Shown here piece after piece: positions 1-7,624 of a DNA stretch of 64,000 nucleotides. The first letter of the stretch is position 1; every line of letters starts with the position of its first letter. Both the position numbers and the translations under genes were made by a program. The notes beneath the pieces are model-generated. The model was given only the letters and a program-made list of their open reading frames with translations. It ran no database searches and had not been told where the DNA came from. Source of the DNA: Brevibacillus laterosporus (lineage in GTDB: Bacteria > Bacillota > Bacilli > Brevibacillales > Brevibacillaceae); contig CP033464.1 in NCBI GenBank assembly GCA_007833815.1, forward strand, positions 5,129,501 through 5,193,500. The letters are read 5' to 3'.

Positions 1-23
1 GTTGATGTGGAGCTGTTTTTCAT
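1..23 (-). CDS. 5' end of a downstream tail gene, cut by the window edge
   Basis: An ATG on the minus strand at 23-21 opens a reading frame (MKNSSTS) that runs off the left edge. It starts 8 bases after the previous tail gene stops, and an AGGTGA-like site lies about 13 bases upstream. By position in a PBSX-type operon it would be a tail-fibre or baseplate-tip gene, but only 7 codons are visible, so identity is inference. Confidence 0.35.
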
Positions 24-31
24 ACGCCAAA

Positions 32-331
32 TTATTCACCTGCCTTCCATTGTAGTTCGATTGGTATGCTAAGAGTTATTTCACGGTTAGGTTTCTCCAT
101 TTGCAAGCAATCTTCCCAAACTACCTGTCCGTTGACATCTTTTACAATACATTTCGTTACTATTCCTGTCATGGAGGCTGAGAGACGGATCAAAAAAGTA
201 ACTTTATCAACACTTTGTCGTATTTTCAATAAACTAACAGGAACGATTTTATCATCCAGTTCTACCTCTGCCGAATAAAAAGCAGATTCCAAGGCATTTG
301 CCTGTCCCTCTAATAGATGGTCAGTTAGCAT
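32..331 (-). CDS. Hypothetical tail-operon protein, 99 aa
   Basis: This small protein is the last complete gene of the tail operon inside the window. It overlaps the end of the XkdU-like gene by 7 bases and has a GGAGGAGAG ribosome site inside that gene, so translation is probably coupled. The sequence shows no transmembrane segment or signal peptide and alternates hydrophobic and polar residues, as beta-rich virion proteins do. I do not recognise the family. In PBSX-like operons this slot, just after XkdU, holds small baseplate or fibre-associated proteins, so a structural role is likely by context only. Confidence 0.6.
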   Translation of the reverse strand: MLTDHLLEGQANALESAFYSAEVELDDKIVPVSLLKIRQSVDKVTFLIRLSASMTGIVTKCIVKDVNGQVVWEDCLQMEKPNREITLSIPIELQWKAGE

Positions 332-876
332 AAATCATTCTCTCCTCCGCTAAAAAAAGCACCACAATCCCTTTTTTGTGTTTCATAAAACTTTGTCAGA
401 CCTGATGTAAAGGTAATCCCTCCATGACTACTTGCAATGATTTTCTCTTTCAGAACATGAACAGGTCGTATTTTTTCAAAATCAACTGCTAGCTGCATCA
501 GATTTATTGATCGATAACCTGAGAACTCAAATATGATTTCCTTATTAGTGAAATCCTCTGTAACTTTCTTTAGATCTCCTGCCATTCTGCCTAATACATA
601 TAATGTATCTAATGTAAAATTGGCTTTTGCTATATTCTTTTTACGTATCGCTTCTCGTCTTTCTTCTACTGTACCGTTTCGTTTGTCCCGAAAATATATC
701 CAATCCCATATATCTAATCCAAAGATGGCATAGGGCAAAAGGTACTGATTTCCTAATTCTTCTATTTTATTTTTTTGAAACAAAATCTCTTCTCCTGTTG
801 ACACAAAATGGAGCCCTGCTACTTCGTTTTCATACCAATATGGCGGCAATTGCTGGCGATATCGAAAAGGAATCAT
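325..876 (-). CDS. xkdU-like: XkdU-like baseplate/tail protein, 183 aa
   Basis: The protein follows the baseplate J gene with a 4-base ATGA overlap, the position of XkdU (DUF2313/YmfQ-like) in PBSX. The length (183 aa) fits that family. It begins with a short proline/tyrosine-rich segment (QQLPPYWYENEV) and continues as a mixed alpha/beta protein with no membrane segment. XkdU-type proteins form part of the inner baseplate that connects to the fibres. The assignment is based on gene order and general resemblance rather than a diagnostic motif. Confidence 0.65.
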   Translation of the reverse strand: MIPFRYRQQLPPYWYENEVAGLHFVSTGEEILFQKNKIEELGNQYLLPYAIFGLDIWDWIYFRDKRNGTVEERREAIRKKNIAKANFTLDTLYVLGRMAGDLKKVTEDFTNKEIIFEFSGYRSINLMQLAVDFEKIRPVHVLKEKIIASSHGGITFTSGLTKFYETQKRDCGAFFSGGENDLC

Positions 877-1688
877 AGCTCAACCACCAAATTAACACGC
901 GGAACAGCCTTTATTGGTTTACTAAGATTTTCTGTTCCGTCATTTAAAGTATAGTTTGTATAATCCTTTACACCATCAACCCAAAATAGTGCACCTAATA
1001 AATGATACACAATGCTAGTACTCCCTTTTATATATTCTTGAATTCGATTTGTAATAAGTGAAGTTATCTCCGATCTCTTCGATACATCATCTAATTGAAG
1101 CTTTACCCTCACATTAAGGTTGAAAATTTCAGCAGGAAAACATTTCAAATCATGACCTGCAATACGTTTTGGCTCCAGTTGATTCTGTAAGAGAGAAGCA
1201 AATTCTAATGTAACAGGCTGACCCTTCAAATCAGTCAGATATAAATCAATCGATACATCGTGACGTTCGTGTTCAATAGCAACTGCGCCACCAACTCCCT
1301 CCATTTCTAAGGCCCATCTGATATAGTCCTCTGCGCGTCCATTTCCCTCCTCTGTTCTCTTTTTATGGAGAATGCGTTGTCGATAGACTTCCGTTTCCTC
1401 TCCCTCTTTGCGATCTACTCCTTCTGCATATCCATGAGCATCCAGAAACTCACCGTCACTCCAAACGACAAACGCCTGTAGGAGACTATATTGGGATAAT
1501 TGTTGCTGCTCCGATATTTCTTTTGCTAACGGGTACCAAAAATCGTAAAAAATCTCCCCTTCTTCTGCAGTAGGAGGAGATTGTCCGTTTTCTTTTGCAT
1601 ATGCAATAGCACGATTGGCTATACGCTGATAAATATGGTCTGGACTTTCTTGAAGAATCGGCATTTGTGGTTTCTCTATCGTTTCCAA
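873..1688 (-). CDS. xkdT-like: Baseplate J-like protein (XkdT-like), 271 aa
   Basis: This is a baseplate wedge protein of the gpJ/gp47 family, in the usual slot between XkdS and XkdU homologues. The N-terminal half contains the helical region typical of the family (YQRIANRAIAYAKENGQSPP, then an EIFYDFWYPLAKEIS helix). The centre (about residues 80-130) carries the GVDRKEGEETEVYRQRI segment that often marks baseplate J domains. At 271 aa it is shorter than many members (around 350 aa). The start appears to be TTG, about 10 bases after an AAGGTGGTGAT ribosome site that lies inside the preceding gene. Confidence 0.8.
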   Translation of the reverse strand: METIEKPQMPILQESPDHIYQRIANRAIAYAKENGQSPPTAEEGEIFYDFWYPLAKEISEQQQLSQYSLLQAFVVWSDGEFLDAHGYAEGVDRKEGEETEVYRQRILHKKRTEEGNGRAEDYIRWALEMEGVGGAVAIEHERHDVSIDLYLTDLKGQPVTLEFASLLQNQLEPKRIAGHDLKCFPAEIFNLNVRVKLQLDDVSKRSEITSLITNRIQEYIKGSTSIVYHLLGALFWVDGVKDYTNYTLNDGTENLSKPIKAVPRVNLVVEL

Positions 1689-2104
1689 ATATCTATCACC
1701 ACCTTAGTATTTCCGCGTGTCCCTTCAATTTCTAGCCTTAGGGCAATCCGATTGTCTGTATACCTACTATCGGTGACCTCTGCGCGTTCAATCTCTGAAT
1801 GAGCTTCCAACGCATCCTCCACATCGCGTTTGATTAAAGTCAAGGGCACATGCTTTGGCAGTTTTCCAATATGCTCAAAAAAGTCTACCCCCATTCGATC
1901 GCTGTAAATAGCATATTGGAAGCGCTTGGTATGCAGGATTTTTTTCGCAATCTCTTCCAAATACTCAGCATAATTGCTGGTCTTTACATGTCTACCATCT
2001 GTCCCTTTGACAAATTGATACGTAGACCAATCCAATTTATATGTCCAAGGGATTGGAGGAGTAGCATCTGTCATTTCCACAATACCTTCTAAAGTAGGAA
2101 ACAT
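1676..2104 (-). CDS. xkdS-like: XkdS-like protein (DUF2634), 142 aa
   Basis: The protein matches the DUF2634/XkdS pattern: an N-terminal PTLEGIVEM segment, the central WTYKLDW and YSDRMGVDFFEHIG region, and a C-terminal beta-rich end. In contractile tails this family is the gp25-like baseplate wedge/sheath-initiating component. The ATG directly abuts the stop codon of the XkdR-like gene with a GAGGTGAAAT ribosome site, so the two are translationally coupled. It overlaps the downstream baseplate J start by 13 bases. Confidence 0.8.
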   Translation of the reverse strand: MFPTLEGIVEMTDATPPIPWTYKLDWSTYQFVKGTDGRHVKTSNYAEYLEEIAKKILHTKRFQYAIYSDRMGVDFFEHIGKLPKHVPLTLIKRDVEDALEAHSEIERAEVTDSRYTDNRIALRLEIEGTRGNTKVVIDIWKR

Positions 2105-2359
2105 TTATTTCACCTCACCCAGCACCAGATATTGTCCCGTAGAACAACGCATCAAGGCATAGGTCGCTCCCAGTTGAAGTGCCGTGAATAGCTCACTCTT
2201 AAAAAACACCAAATCATCTTCAACTTCTTTTAACGGTATGGGGTCCTGATCTAGCTTGATGACAACAGGAGCATAATTTTGTAGGGTACCAATTTCGATT
2301 TGGGTATCACTAATGCCACTTCTCGCTTGCGTAAACAATCTGTTAATTGCTTGTTGCAT
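2105..2359 (-). CDS. xkdR-like: XkdR-like protein (DUF2577), 84 aa
   Basis: This short protein fits the DUF2577/XkdR family by order (between XkdQ and XkdS) and content. It has an N-terminal helix, then a small beta domain where a solvent-exposed PVVIKLDQDPIPL segment precedes an ELFTALQLG turn. PBSX XkdR is roughly this size. It is probably a small OB-like baseplate hub component. The ribosome site is GGAGAGGATAGGGG just before the ATG, and the gene lies 3 bases after the XkdQ-like gene. Confidence 0.7.
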   Translation of the reverse strand: MQQAINRLFTQARSGISDTQIEIGTLQNYAPVVIKLDQDPIPLKEVEDDLVFFKSELFTALQLGATYALMRCSTGQYLVLGEVK

Positions 2360-2362
2360 CCC

Positions 2363-3310
2363 CTATCCTCTCCATTCCAGTTGTAAATCCATCACAAACT
2401 CCCTATTTTTCCACCGCGTATTGCAGGAGGTCACAATCCAGCTACTTTGTTGACCATTCATCTCCAGAATTTTCACTAGCCAGCCTGCCCGCAATCTAGC
2501 AATGAGCGAGTTTGTATGACGAACGGTTATGGAACGTGTTCGTGGTATTTTAGCTAACGTAGCAAGCTGTTTGGACGCCAAAGAGGCGAGGTTCTTATCC
2601 TCACCTGCATCAATAATTTTTTGCATCCGTCCCACTTTTTTAATCAAATCACTATGTTCCTTAGTGATTCTGCCTGCCTCCCGATCTCCTTCATAACGTT
2701 CTACCGTTACTGCTGTGTACACTTCTTCCAAGCTTTCCCCTGTTGAGCTAGCCTCCAGCATTTTTGCTTGAAACACGGGAACATATGGATTGTTTCCCTC
2801 TGCCAGAACGATCAGCTTATCGCGCTCATGCTGGATAAAATAGCGAAGTCCTGTGCGTTCAAAGGCTCTCTCCGCAATATCGGTAAATAGCGAAGTATAC
2901 GGCTGGGAAGAGAGCCGCTCCTTCAAGGTAAATCCAAAGGCTGGACATTGAAACGAAATGCCTGCCCCCTTCATGATCTTCTCCAGTTCTGTCCCTGCGT
3001 CTCCATTGAGATAGGGTCTTGAGCAATCATTTTTTTGTAAATACCATGAAAGCTCATATGCTGTACCGCTCACATCTTTCGTCTTTTCATCCCGATTCCA
3101 CTCTACTAAGGGGCCATGAAAAAGCTGTTCACTTTCTTTTAACTCATTGGGAAACATCATGAGATAGCCGGCAGCAGCTAGTACAGGGGGATTGCGCAGT
3201 TGAATCTGACACACTTGGGCGACCTGTCCTCTGGAAGAAGACCAAGAGACATCCGTCACGGCAGGGGTGAGTTCAAGTCGGGTAGCATCTTTTCCGTAAA
3301 TGACACGCAT
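2363..3310 (-). CDS. xkdQ-like: XkdQ-like baseplate hub protein, 315 aa
   Basis: The 315-aa length and position downstream of XkdP fit XkdQ/YqbQ, the gpD-like hub of the contractile tail. The N-terminus carries a short beta motif (MRVIYGKDATRLELTPAV) followed by a VSWSSSRGQVAQVCQI strand pair, then the central SLFTDIAERAFERTGLRYF segment seen in this family. The start has a TAGGAGGGAGC ribosome site. It is separated by 12 bases from the XkdP-like gene and by 3 bases from XkdR. Confidence 0.8.
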   Translation of the reverse strand: MRVIYGKDATRLELTPAVTDVSWSSSRGQVAQVCQIQLRNPPVLAAAGYLMMFPNELKESEQLFHGPLVEWNRDEKTKDVSGTAYELSWYLQKNDCSRPYLNGDAGTELEKIMKGAGISFQCPAFGFTLKERLSSQPYTSLFTDIAERAFERTGLRYFIQHERDKLIVLAEGNNPYVPVFQAKMLEASSTGESLEEVYTAVTVERYEGDREAGRITKEHSDLIKKVGRMQKIIDAGEDKNLASLASKQLATLAKIPRTRSITVRHTNSLIARLRAGWLVKILEMNGQQSSWIVTSCNTRWKNREFVMDLQLEWRG

Positions 3311-3322
3311 AGCCGCTCCCTC

Positions 3323-3937
3323 CTAGGCTTTGCCCTTAGGCTCCTCAATTTTCTTTTCAATACGGTTCTGCTGTTTAGCACGCAATTCTCTATCTTGAAG
3401 AATCATGTTTTGAGCTGGGGTGAGCAAATATGGGTTGGCTTGCTGTTTCTTTGCTGTTTTTCCAGTGGTGTTTGCGCGGGCCTTTTGTTGCTTAGCCATG
3501 ATCATAGGGGGTTGGAGGAGTTCTTTGTTATTGGACCACTCTACGAACTCATCTTTGATAAAAATAGGTAATTCAATGGAACCGTAATAATCTACATTCA
3601 TTCCTTTAAAAGTCCCATCTACAGGCCCAATCAATACATTCCAAGCTAAATTCAGTTCGTCAATCGTGAGCAAAACTTCTTTCCCTGAGATACGATCTAA
3701 GCCTGCTAACCATTCACGCGGTCCCTGATATCCTTCCACTTCAATTAAAGGCGACTCTAGATCACCTGGAAGCCAAAAATCAAAGGAGATTGATTTCGCT
3801 CGATGAGCAGATAGTCTGTTTTTGGTAACAAGCGAAATGCTCGTAGATGTTTCTGCATCGTTTCCGTAGCCTTTTATTTGCACCTCTGCTGGGGTTACGG
3901 GAAACGTCAGCCGATACTTTCCCTGCATACGAATCAT
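3323..3937 (-). CDS. xkdP-like: XkdP-like protein lacking a visible LysM domain, 204 aa
   Basis: The protein opens with the FPVTPAEVQIKGYGND segment characteristic of XkdP/YqbP N-terminal domains, which bridge the tape measure end and the hub. The C-terminal 70 residues are Lys/Gln-rich (KQQKARANTTGKTAKKQQ and similar) and I cannot see the LysM repeat found in B. subtilis XkdP; the protein is also slightly shorter. The ATG overlaps the tape-measure stop as ATGA, with a GGAGGTGG ribosome site in the upstream gene. Confidence 0.75.
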   Translation of the reverse strand: MIRMQGKYRLTFPVTPAEVQIKGYGNDAETSTSISLVTKNRLSAHRAKSISFDFWLPGDLESPLIEVEGYQGPREWLAGLDRISGKEVLLTIDELNLAWNVLIGPVDGTFKGMNVDYYGSIELPIFIKDEFVEWSNNKELLQPPMIMAKQQKARANTTGKTAKKQQANPYLLTPAQNMILQDRELRAKQQNRIEKKIEEPKGKA

Positions 3938-6564
3938 GCTTTTCCACCTCTTGTCTCTAACGCATTGACGAAAGCAGTCTCGATGATACGCTTTACTTCA
4001 TTCGTAACGGAAGGGTCTTTCAATAATCGAATCATGCCTACCACATCCTGAAGTACACCATCTGCATGTAGTGTGATGGGCATAGTTGAGACCGTTACTG
4101 ATAGATTTTGAGCTGATTCCTTCTTATTTACCGCATTCGTAGCTACAGGTTTTACGGGCGGTGCTGGTGTTATAGCTAACGTATTTTGTGGTTTTCTTCT
4201 CATAGGTTTGATCTGACTAGCATCAAAATCAGTTGGAATCGGTGGCTGTGCGGGTGGCACTGGTGCAGGAGGTGGCACTGGTGCAGGAGGTGGCTGTGGC
4301 TTTTCCTTTCCCCATCCGAACCAATCAGGCAATTTATCCATTAGAAAATCTCCACCAACCGAACCTAAATACCCACCAACTACTCCACCAACCGCTGTAC
4401 CCAATCCCGGTACAATTGAGCCAACTGTAGCGCCTATCATAGTACCGACTGCTTTCATTCCGGCACTTCCGCCTAGTTTTAATAGCTCCATCGGTTTGTT
4501 GTCTGACGTAGCTAGTGAAGCGAGACCCATTGCTTCTCCTACAAAAGGAATTTTTTTCAGCAGACCTTTACCAAAGGATTTAGCTCCACCCAAACCTTTA
4601 CCGCCCAGATTCTTTAATCCATCCCACGTAGAACCACCGAAATTTTTTATCCCCTCAAAAGCTTTGCCGCCAATGTCCTTGAGTTTTCCAAAGCCGGTAG
4701 CTAGCTTGCCTTTTTTTGATGGAGCTGGAGTAGGGATGTTACCTTTTCGGTTAAGTGGTTTTGTTGATTTAGGTTGACTGTTTGGTTTATTAGGTTTTTT
4801 CTGATTGCTTGGGTTACTTGGATTGTTTCTATTTTGTTTGCTGGCTCCACCGCTGTTTTTGCCACCATTTTTGGATGGACCACGTTGCTTCTGACTCCGC
4901 TTACCTTTTCGTTTTCCTTTTGAGCCTTTCCGTTTTTTTCGTTGCTGGCCACCTGCGTCACTATCACCTGAACAACTACATTGGCAGATGACTTTTTTCT
5001 TGTCTTGTAATGTAACGTTGACCTTATTTTTGATGGTGATCTTTGGTTTCACATCGATTTTCTTTATTGTAATGTTTTTGGAATCACCTTGTTCGCCCTG
5101 TAGTGATTTTTTGGCCTTTTTTGCTAGAAAAGCTATGACTACTCCTTCTATTGCTAATCTAGCCATTTGTGGTAATTTATTAAAAGATTGGACGACATTC
5201 GCAATCCCATTACTTAAAATTTTAAAACCTGGTGCTAAATCTTTTGCAACTGTGGCTGCCAACTCTGTCATCGCTAATCGTACTTCGTTTTGTGCCTGCA
5301 TATATTCAAACCATGGATTCTGATCTTTTGCTGCCTGATATGATTTCTCCGCTTCATCATCAGCCACTTTATTAACTACTAAACCGGCGGAAATGTTTCC
5401 CGCACTCTCTATAAGAGGCTCCAGATATTGTAATAATTCTTTACCAGAGCCTGAACCGACCTCATTTAGCATCTCTTGACGCACATTATCATCTTTTATA
5501 GATGCCACATTCATAAAGATACGTCCCATAGCCATCTGATTATCGCTTTTGTTATCTGAGTGCAATAATTGAGTTACTTCTTTGGACTCAATCGTAGCTA
5601 ATCTTTTTGCTTCTTCAGGACTTTTTCCATCAGCTTCATAGCCCCGCTGTAAGACCTTGCTCATCTCACCTTGAGTAGACATTTTCAAAGCTAGATCCTT
5701 CAAAGCTTCCAAAGGTAGCCCATTTGATGGTATTCCCATGTTGCCTATTTCGCCGACTAGCATAGCCATTTTTTCAGGCGTATCCATTAATAAGCCTAAT
5801 TGTGATGTGTTTTTAATCATTGATGAAACAAAATCATCGCTAAAATCCTTCATATTGGTACTCATGTATTGAAGAGAATTAGCGAGGCGCTCGGGATCAT
5901 TAACTCCTGTGCTGTCGCGTAGTAGGGCCATCATTTTTAAGCTCTGATCAGAAGTGAAACCTGTGCTCATGCTTAATTTAGCAGCAAATTCCGCATATTC
6001 AGCCTTATTGGTTGGATTTACCTCATCGCTCCGATTATAGATCGCTGTAGCTTCTGCTTTCATCATTTCAGGGTTAATCTGTGTCATTCTTCCTACACTG
6101 CGGTCCAACTCTTGACCCTCTAGTTCAGTCTTACCCCTAGCCATAAACAGCCCACGTTCTTTGGCTGCAGCCTGAGAATCAGGTATTGCGTCATTATAAG
6201 AGTTAATTAAATAATCACCCATAGGGTCCATGACGCTTGCCTTACTGCCACCACTACTGCCTCCTCCGCTTATTACAAGAGACTGGCTTATTTGACTGCG
6301 CATCTGCGAAATCTTTTGCGTCGCCTGATCATCAATGGTCACTCGGAGCTTGGCTTGCACAGAAGTCCCCAAGCGTTTTAATTGGGAATGCAACTCTTTG
6401 ATGCGACGCTCCATCTTATCGGTTTCCCGTAAGAAATCGCGTCCCATTTGCCCCCATGCTACCTGTAAAGAGACCGCATCGCGTTTCCACTCCATCATGC
6501 CTTGTCTTACCTTATACATCTCTTTCTGGACGGAAAGTAGCTCTACGACCATATCGTTGTTCAT
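3934..6564 (-). CDS. xkdO-like: Tape measure protein (XkdO-like), 876 aa
   Basis: This is the longest gene of the tail module and lies directly after the tail-assembly chaperone pair, as tape measure genes do. The N-terminal third is helical and coiled-coil-like. Residues about 535-620 form a very basic, low-complexity linker rich in Lys, Arg, Ser, Asn, Pro and Gly. Next comes a Gly-rich hydrophobic stretch around residues 690-740 (VGTMIGATVGSIVPGLGT), which could insert in the target membrane, and a proline-rich segment (PPPAPVPPPAPVPP). I place the start at the ATG at 6564: it is 9 bases from GGAGGTGA, whereas the in-frame GTG at 6570 is too close. Confidence 0.88.
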   Translation of the reverse strand: MNNDMVVELLSVQKEMYKVRQGMMEWKRDAVSLQVAWGQMGRDFLRETDKMERRIKELHSQLKRLGTSVQAKLRVTIDDQATQKISQMRSQISQSLVISGGGSSGGSKASVMDPMGDYLINSYNDAIPDSQAAAKERGLFMARGKTELEGQELDRSVGRMTQINPEMMKAEATAIYNRSDEVNPTNKAEYAEFAAKLSMSTGFTSDQSLKMMALLRDSTGVNDPERLANSLQYMSTNMKDFSDDFVSSMIKNTSQLGLLMDTPEKMAMLVGEIGNMGIPSNGLPLEALKDLALKMSTQGEMSKVLQRGYEADGKSPEEAKRLATIESKEVTQLLHSDNKSDNQMAMGRIFMNVASIKDDNVRQEMLNEVGSGSGKELLQYLEPLIESAGNISAGLVVNKVADDEAEKSYQAAKDQNPWFEYMQAQNEVRLAMTELAATVAKDLAPGFKILSNGIANVVQSFNKLPQMARLAIEGVVIAFLAKKAKKSLQGEQGDSKNITIKKIDVKPKITIKNKVNVTLQDKKKVICQCSCSGDSDAGGQQRKKRKGSKGKRKGKRSQKQRGPSKNGGKNSGGASKQNRNNPSNPSNQKKPNKPNSQPKSTKPLNRKGNIPTPAPSKKGKLATGFGKLKDIGGKAFEGIKNFGGSTWDGLKNLGGKGLGGAKSFGKGLLKKIPFVGEAMGLASLATSDNKPMELLKLGGSAGMKAVGTMIGATVGSIVPGLGTAVGGVVGGYLGSVGGDFLMDKLPDWFGWGKEKPQPPPAPVPPPAPVPPAQPPIPTDFDASQIKPMRRKPQNTLAITPAPPVKPVATNAVNKKESAQNLSVTVSTMPITLHADGVLQDVVGMIRLLKDPSVTNEVKRIIETAFVNALETRGGKA

Positions 6565-6602
6565 TTCCACTCACCTCCGTTCATACTACATCTTGCCTTA
6601 TT

Positions 6603-6638
6603 AAAAAAAACGGCGGAGGATATCACTCCTCCTCCGCC
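6603..6638 (-). terminator. Intrinsic terminator inside the tail operon
   Basis: On the minus strand a perfect 9-bp stem (GGCGGAGGA/TCCTCCGCC, 9-base loop) is followed directly by G and eight T. The upstream arm overlaps the last codons and stop of the frameshift extension of the chaperone gene. It sits between the chaperone and tape measure genes, so some transcripts would stop before the tape measure. Confidence 0.8.
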
Positions 6639-6787
6639 TCTAATTCAATGATCTGACATGCGATAACAAATAACTTTTGCTTATAGCGATCCACGTCATA
6701 CTCGACAATTTCCGCCGGGAGACCTCTTCCATGTAGATAAGCCTTTGCGAGATGCCAGGCCTCCGCGTCGGATTGAATTAGTTTTTT
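6623..6787 (-). CDS. -1 frameshift extension of the tail-assembly chaperone (gpT-like part)
   Basis: No start codon precedes this 52-codon open frame. It is read only if ribosomes slip back one base at the heptamer A AAA AAC (minus strand, 6787-6781), which lies immediately before the TAA stop of the upstream frame. After the slip the frame continues LIQSDAEAWHL and ends in an acidic ELEAEEE tail before TGA at 6625-6623. The fusion product would be about 178 aa. The family precedent is the gpG/gpGT pair of lambda and the two overlapping XkdN-type products of contractile phages, in which the minor fusion product helps load the tape measure. Confidence 0.8.
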   Translation of the reverse strand, partial: KKLIQSDAEAWHLAKAYLHGRGLPAEIVEYDVDRYKQKLFVIACQIIELEAEEE

Positions 6788-7158
6788 GCTTCTTCAATCG
6801 CTTCCTCTTCCGTTTGACCCTGATTTGCTTTGCGAACCGTCTCTAAGAGTAGTGCATACGCATCTGGGTTTCGATCAAATAGTTTGCCTGGAAGCTCAAA
6901 TTTGTCACCTATTTTGAACGCTTTCTTTAGCTCTGGATCATTCCAGTTAAAGTCGTGTTCGGTTGCCTTCACGATGCGAGCATCATTATAGCGGTACCAG
7001 TCGAATTTATCGCCTTTATCCGCCTCCCGCTCGCAAATTCGGCTTTCCATTAAGGTAAGCTGACGTACCTTCCATACCTCGCCATCAATATTGACTTCTA
7101 CCTCATGACGTGGCGTCGTTTCACTTGCTTGTGCTAAGAATTTTTCTAATTTACCCAC
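6778..7158 (-). CDS. xkdN-like: Tail-assembly chaperone (XkdN-like, gpG-type), 126 aa
   Basis: The gene sits between the tail tube and the tape measure, the conserved slot for tail-assembly chaperones. The protein is acidic with a helical C-terminus and contains the SRICEREADKGDKFDW and KLFDRNPDAYALLLETV segments typical of the XkdN family. The start is GTG at 7158, about 6 bases after GGGGGGCTTTGA. The last codons GCA AAA AAC TAA contain a classical slippery heptamer, so a proportion of translation should continue in the -1 frame as described for 6623-6787. Confidence 0.82.
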   Translation of the reverse strand: MGKLEKFLAQASETTPRHEVEVNIDGEVWKVRQLTLMESRICEREADKGDKFDWYRYNDARIVKATEHDFNWNDPELKKAFKIGDKFELPGKLFDRNPDAYALLLETVRKANQGQTEEEAIEEAKN

Positions 7159-7169
7159 TCAAAGCCCCC

Positions 7170-7622
7170 CTATTCCTCTGTATATTCCGGTAATTTATCA
7201 AGGTAATCAGGCTTCTTGTTACTGCGCCCCTTAATTTCATAAGCCGCATGATCATTGCCGTCCGCCTTCGCTTCCCATAACGTAATTTCTTCTGGGTTTA
7301 AATAGATATCAGTTAAACGAACACGCTCTGTATTTCCGTTTTCTTTGTCGATCATCTCGCCTAAAAGCTGTGGAATAACAGGAGTTCTGCCCTCTGTAAT
7401 TTGATCCACGCAAAAATATTTGAGCAAGGCGTTAACAGATGATACCTTTAAAGTAACCTCTACGTGCCAAGAGTCAATCGTTTGTACGGAGCCCTTTTGT
7501 AGACGTTTTACATCTCCATACTCTGTTTTTAGGACAGCTTTTCCTTCCAATGTACCGTAGATTGGATCACCGTTTTCATCATATACCTGACAATTTTTTA
7601 ATTTAATATCGCTTTGACGCAT
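7170..7622 (-). CDS. xkdM-like: Tail tube protein (XkdM-like), 150 aa
   Basis: The protein is the size of XkdM/YqbM tube subunits (about 147-150 aa) and follows the sheath gene by 2 bases. Recognisable family features are the N-terminal DIKLKNCQVYDENG segment and the central SVNALLKYF helix. Tube subunits stack as hexameric rings inside the sheath. The start was placed at the ATG at 7622 because GGGAGGTGC lies at correct spacing before it; an earlier in-frame start would lie inside that site. Confidence 0.88.
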   Translation of the reverse strand: MRQSDIKLKNCQVYDENGDPIYGTLEGKAVLKTEYGDVKRLQKGSVQTIDSWHVEVTLKVSSVNALLKYFCVDQITEGRTPVIPQLLGEMIDKENGNTERVRLTDIYLNPEEITLWEAKADGNDHAAYEIKGRSNKKPDYLDKLPEYTEE

Positions 7623-7624
7623 GC

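Noticed and set aside
4701-4967. 88-aa open frame inside the tape measure gene, same strand
   Set aside because: It is a shifted-frame shadow of the Lys/Asn/Gln-rich linker; no ribosome site is visible and the composition mirrors the basic linker.
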